From an uncultured Veillonella sp. (lineage in GTDB: Bacteria; Bacillota; Negativicutes; Veillonellales; Veillonellaceae): DNA of 8,104 bases. How positions within the stretch are numbered: position 1 is the first letter of the stretch; each line of letters begins with the position of its first letter. Both the position numbers and the translations under genes were made by a program. A model generated the notes under the pieces. That model ran no database searches and had not been told where the DNA came from. It was given only the letters and a program-made list of their open reading frames with translations. The stretch is taken from the NCBI RefSeq assembly GCF_915069625.1, contig NZ_CAJZFD010000087.1:1-8104 (forward strand), written 5' to 3'. Of this stretch, positions 6,607 through 8,104 are shown piece after piece.

Positions 6607-7525
6607 GTGCCCTCTCCCGTGCAGCTACCTTCTTATCATAATCAATAATTTGATCCATCTTAGTCATCCAACGATGTTGGAACCATAGCCACTCATCTGG
6701 ATGTTCCTTAATAAATTCTTCTGTAACGCGTACACATTCTTCAGTCAAGCGGTACATATCTACATCTTCATCACCTGTATCAACATAATGTAAGGCTGGT
6801 AAAATATGTACAATATGACCACCTTCAGGCTTACGAGATGCAAAAATTGGAACTACTGGAGAGCCAAATTTTTTTGCAAATGTAGCTGGTCCTATAACCG
6901 CTGAAGAGTCCTGCCCCAAAAACGGAACAGGTAAGCCATTAATATAACCATCTTGGTCAGCTAAAAAACCAAGTAATTTTTTCTTTTTTAACGCCTTAGC
7001 AGCAGAAACGATTTCATTACCACCGCTAGCAAACACATCAAGACCTACCATCTCACGATATTCATTCATGAGACGTGTAAATTGTGCATTAGGTTGTTTC
7101 TTAACAATTGTAGTAGATGGATATCCATGAGCAGCCATGGCAGCCCCCATCCATTCCCAGTTGCCAACATGTCCAGTAAGAACAATGACACCTTTATCTT
7201 CAGCGATGGCTTTCTCTAAATGTTCTACGCCTCGCATTTCAATATGTTTATTGATAAAGGACTTTGTCAGATTTGGCATATATAAGACTTCCATAACACT
7301 ACGGCCAAGATTCTTGAACAACTTTTCAATTAATTGTTCTGCCTCTTGATCATTCATGTTCATGCCAATCTTTATATTTTTTATACCTCTAAGTTTTTGC
7401 TTCTTCGCTATGAGGCCATATACGGGCCCTAGACTAGCGCCTATGAGCAAAATGAGCTTGTATGGCAGTCGGCAAACAAGCCAACTAATGCCTTTAACTA
7501 AATGGTATTGCCATTCGTTATTCAT
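6593..7525 (-). CDS. Lipid A late acyltransferase, LpxL/HtrB family
   Basis: This enzyme adds a secondary acyl chain to the Kdo-lipid A precursor at the cytoplasmic face of the inner membrane. The 310-aa protein has a hydrophobic N-terminal anchor (about 20-40) and the catalytic HX4E motif, H119 and E124 in TGHVGNWEW. Downstream are family blocks GFLADQDG (about 186-193), VPFLGQDSSAVIGPATFAKKFGSPVVPIF (about 200-228) and PDEWLWFQHRW (about 276-286). Length matches LpxL/LpxM/HtrB enzymes (about 300 aa). I chose the ATG at 7525 because AAGGAGGT lies 7 bases upstream. The in-frame ATG at 7570 would add 15 residues inside kdsC and lacks such a site. The sequence does not settle LpxL versus LpxM, nor chain length, so I give no symbol. 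The position directly after kdsC fits action on Kdo-bearing lipid A. Confidence 0.93.
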   Translation of the reverse strand: MNNEWQYHLVKGISWLVCRLPYKLILLIGASLGPVYGLIAKKQKLRGIKNIKIGMNMNDQEAEQLIEKLFKNLGRSVMEVLYMPNLTKSFINKHIEMRGVEHLEKAIAEDKGVIVLTGHVGNWEWMGAAMAAHGYPSTTIVKKQPNAQFTRLMNEYREMVGLDVFASGGNEIVSAAKALKKKKLLGFLADQDGYINGLPVPFLGQDSSAVIGPATFAKKFGSPVVPIFASRKPEGGHIVHILPALHYVDTGDEDVDMYRLTEECVRVTEEFIKEHPDEWLWFQHRWMTKMDQIIDYDKKVAARERAHEKQ

Positions 7526-7532
7526 TCTGCCC

Positions 7533-7540
7533 ACCTCCTT
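7533..7540 (-). promoter_or_regulatory. Ribosome binding site of the lipid A acyltransferase, fused to the kdsC stop
   Basis: AAGGAGGT on the minus strand is a near-perfect anti-16S match placed 7 bases before the ATG at 7525. The kdsC stop codon TAA (7539-7541) is its first part, so a ribosome ending kdsC stands on the next gene's start site. It decides the start of the acyltransferase. Confidence 0.85.
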
Positions 7541-8060
7541 ATTGTCCATGAGCATGGGCCTCTCGTGCATAATCTGCTACAACAGTTTCCCATAGTCCTT
7601 GTTTCTTCAAGATATATTCTACAGCCTCTCTAACGGCACCATGGCCTCCATTGACGGTAGATATAAATTTAGCTAATTGTTTGACCTCTGGTACCGCATT
7701 ATTGGGTGCCATCGGTAATCCTACAATTTGAAGAGCCCCTAAATCATTTAAGTCATCCCCCATATAGGCAATTTCCTCTAAATTGATTTGATGCTCATTA
7801 CAGAGATTTCTTAATGCTTCTGTTTTATTAGCATGCCCCATAAGCAGTGCATCAAAATGAAGCTCTTTAGCACGTCGCTCAACCATAGGAGATATCCGTG
7901 CTGTAATGATTGCAAGCTTAAGTCCTGCTTTTCGAGCTGCCGTTAATCCTAGGCCATCTTTCACAGAAAAAGACTTAAGCTCTTCTCCACTCGATGTATA
8001 GATTAGAGTTCCATCAGATAGTACGCCATCAACATCAAGAACAATCCATTGAATATTCAT
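7539..8060 (-). CDS. kdsC: 3-deoxy-D-manno-octulosonate 8-phosphate phosphatase KdsC (HAD family)
   Basis: KdsC hydrolyses Kdo-8-phosphate to Kdo, the sugar that joins lipid A to the LPS core. The 173-aa protein is the usual KdsC length and has all HAD motifs: motif I DVDGVLSDG (D9 nucleophile, D11), motif II IITARIS (T53), K79 as the motif III lysine, and motif IV YMGDDLNDL (D102, D103, D106). The cap-less C1/C0 layout and the C-terminal GGHGAVREAVEYIL box (about 138-151) are KdsC hallmarks, separating it from other small HAD phosphatases. Motif II reads T-A-R instead of the common T-G-R, with the key threonine kept. The start ATG at 8060 overlaps the preceding kdsD stop codon by one base (TAATG), indicating translational coupling, and the stop codon lies in the next gene's ribosome site. 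Assignment is very secure from motifs and neighbours. Confidence 0.97.
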   Translation of the reverse strand: MNIQWIVLDVDGVLSDGTLIYTSSGEELKSFSVKDGLGLTAARKAGLKLAIITARISPMVERRAKELHFDALLMGHANKTEALRNLCNEHQINLEEIAYMGDDLNDLGALQIVGLPMAPNNAVPEVKQLAKFISTVNGGHGAVREAVEYILKKQGLWETVVADYAREAHAHGQ

Positions 8061-8104
8061 TATACAATGCCTCTACGCAATAAATCCGTAATATGAACAA
8101 TGCC
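8060..8104 (-). CDS. kdsD: C-terminal end of arabinose-5-phosphate isomerase KdsD (partial)
   Basis: Reading leftwards from the window edge gives an open frame of 14 codons, GIVHITDLLRRGIV, then TAA at 8060-8062. This matches the end of the last CBS domain in KdsD/KpsF-type isomerases, which typically close with a GxxxxxDLLRxG pattern. KdsD converts ribulose-5-phosphate to arabinose-5-phosphate, the first committed step to Kdo, so it belongs directly before kdsC. The stop codon overlaps the kdsC ATG by one base. The gene continues beyond the right edge. So few residues are visible that the call rests on the motif and the neighbour together. Confidence 0.8.
   Translation of the reverse strand, partial: GIVHITDLLRRGIV

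Noticed and set aside
7526..7570. Longer acyltransferase start at 7570
   Set aside because: The 15 extra residues lie within kdsC and have no ribosome site, whereas AAGGAGGT sits 7 bases before the ATG at 7525.
7896..7910. KdsC motif II reads T-A-R rather than T-G-R as a sign of an inactive enzyme
   Set aside because: The catalytically relevant threonine and all aspartates and the lysine are intact, so activity is expected.

Overview
The window is a compact, AT-rich stretch of bacterial chromosome in which every supported gene lies on the minus strand, so transcription runs from high to low coordinates. It combines Firmicutes-style genes (strong AGGAGG ribosome sites, a YitT-family protein, a Gram-positive-like signal peptidase) with a lipopolysaccharide biosynthesis and transport cluster. 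This points to a diderm Firmicute of the class Negativicutes. Veillonella or a close relative is my best guess, from overall familiarity of the proteins and gene order rather than from any marker gene.

Region 1 (about 2134-8104) is one LPS operon read leftwards: the tail of kdsD, then kdsC, an LpxL/HtrB-type lipid A acyltransferase, lptC, lptA, lptB, one lptF/lptG-type permease and a DUF3084 coiled-coil membrane protein. Except for an 87-bp gap before the DUF3084 gene, the genes overlap or sit within about 13 bp of each other. The operon closes with a strong hairpin terminator at 2134-2175. KdsD and KdsC make Kdo, the acyltransferase finishes the lipid A anchor, and LptB-LptF/G-LptC-LptA extract LPS from the inner membrane and pass it across the periplasm. 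LptD/LptE are not in the window.

Region 2 (about 20-2134) is a second, shorter operon: a RuvC/YqgF-like RNase H-fold protein, a YitT-family membrane protein (DUF161 plus DUF2179) and type I signal peptidase lepB. It probably starts from a promoter packed against the previous terminator. It ends in an elaborate nested inverted repeat (20-114) whose outer stem and T-run look like an intrinsic terminator.

No tRNA, rRNA, CRISPR array, insertion sequence or phage gene was seen, and no gap exceeds 300 bp. The window is mostly conserved housekeeping envelope biology. The parts worth a second look are the DUF3084 protein inside the Lpt operon, the divergent YqgF-like protein, the single LptF/G gene, the long LptA, and the nested palindrome after lepB. 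I found no convincing previously undescribed multi-gene system.
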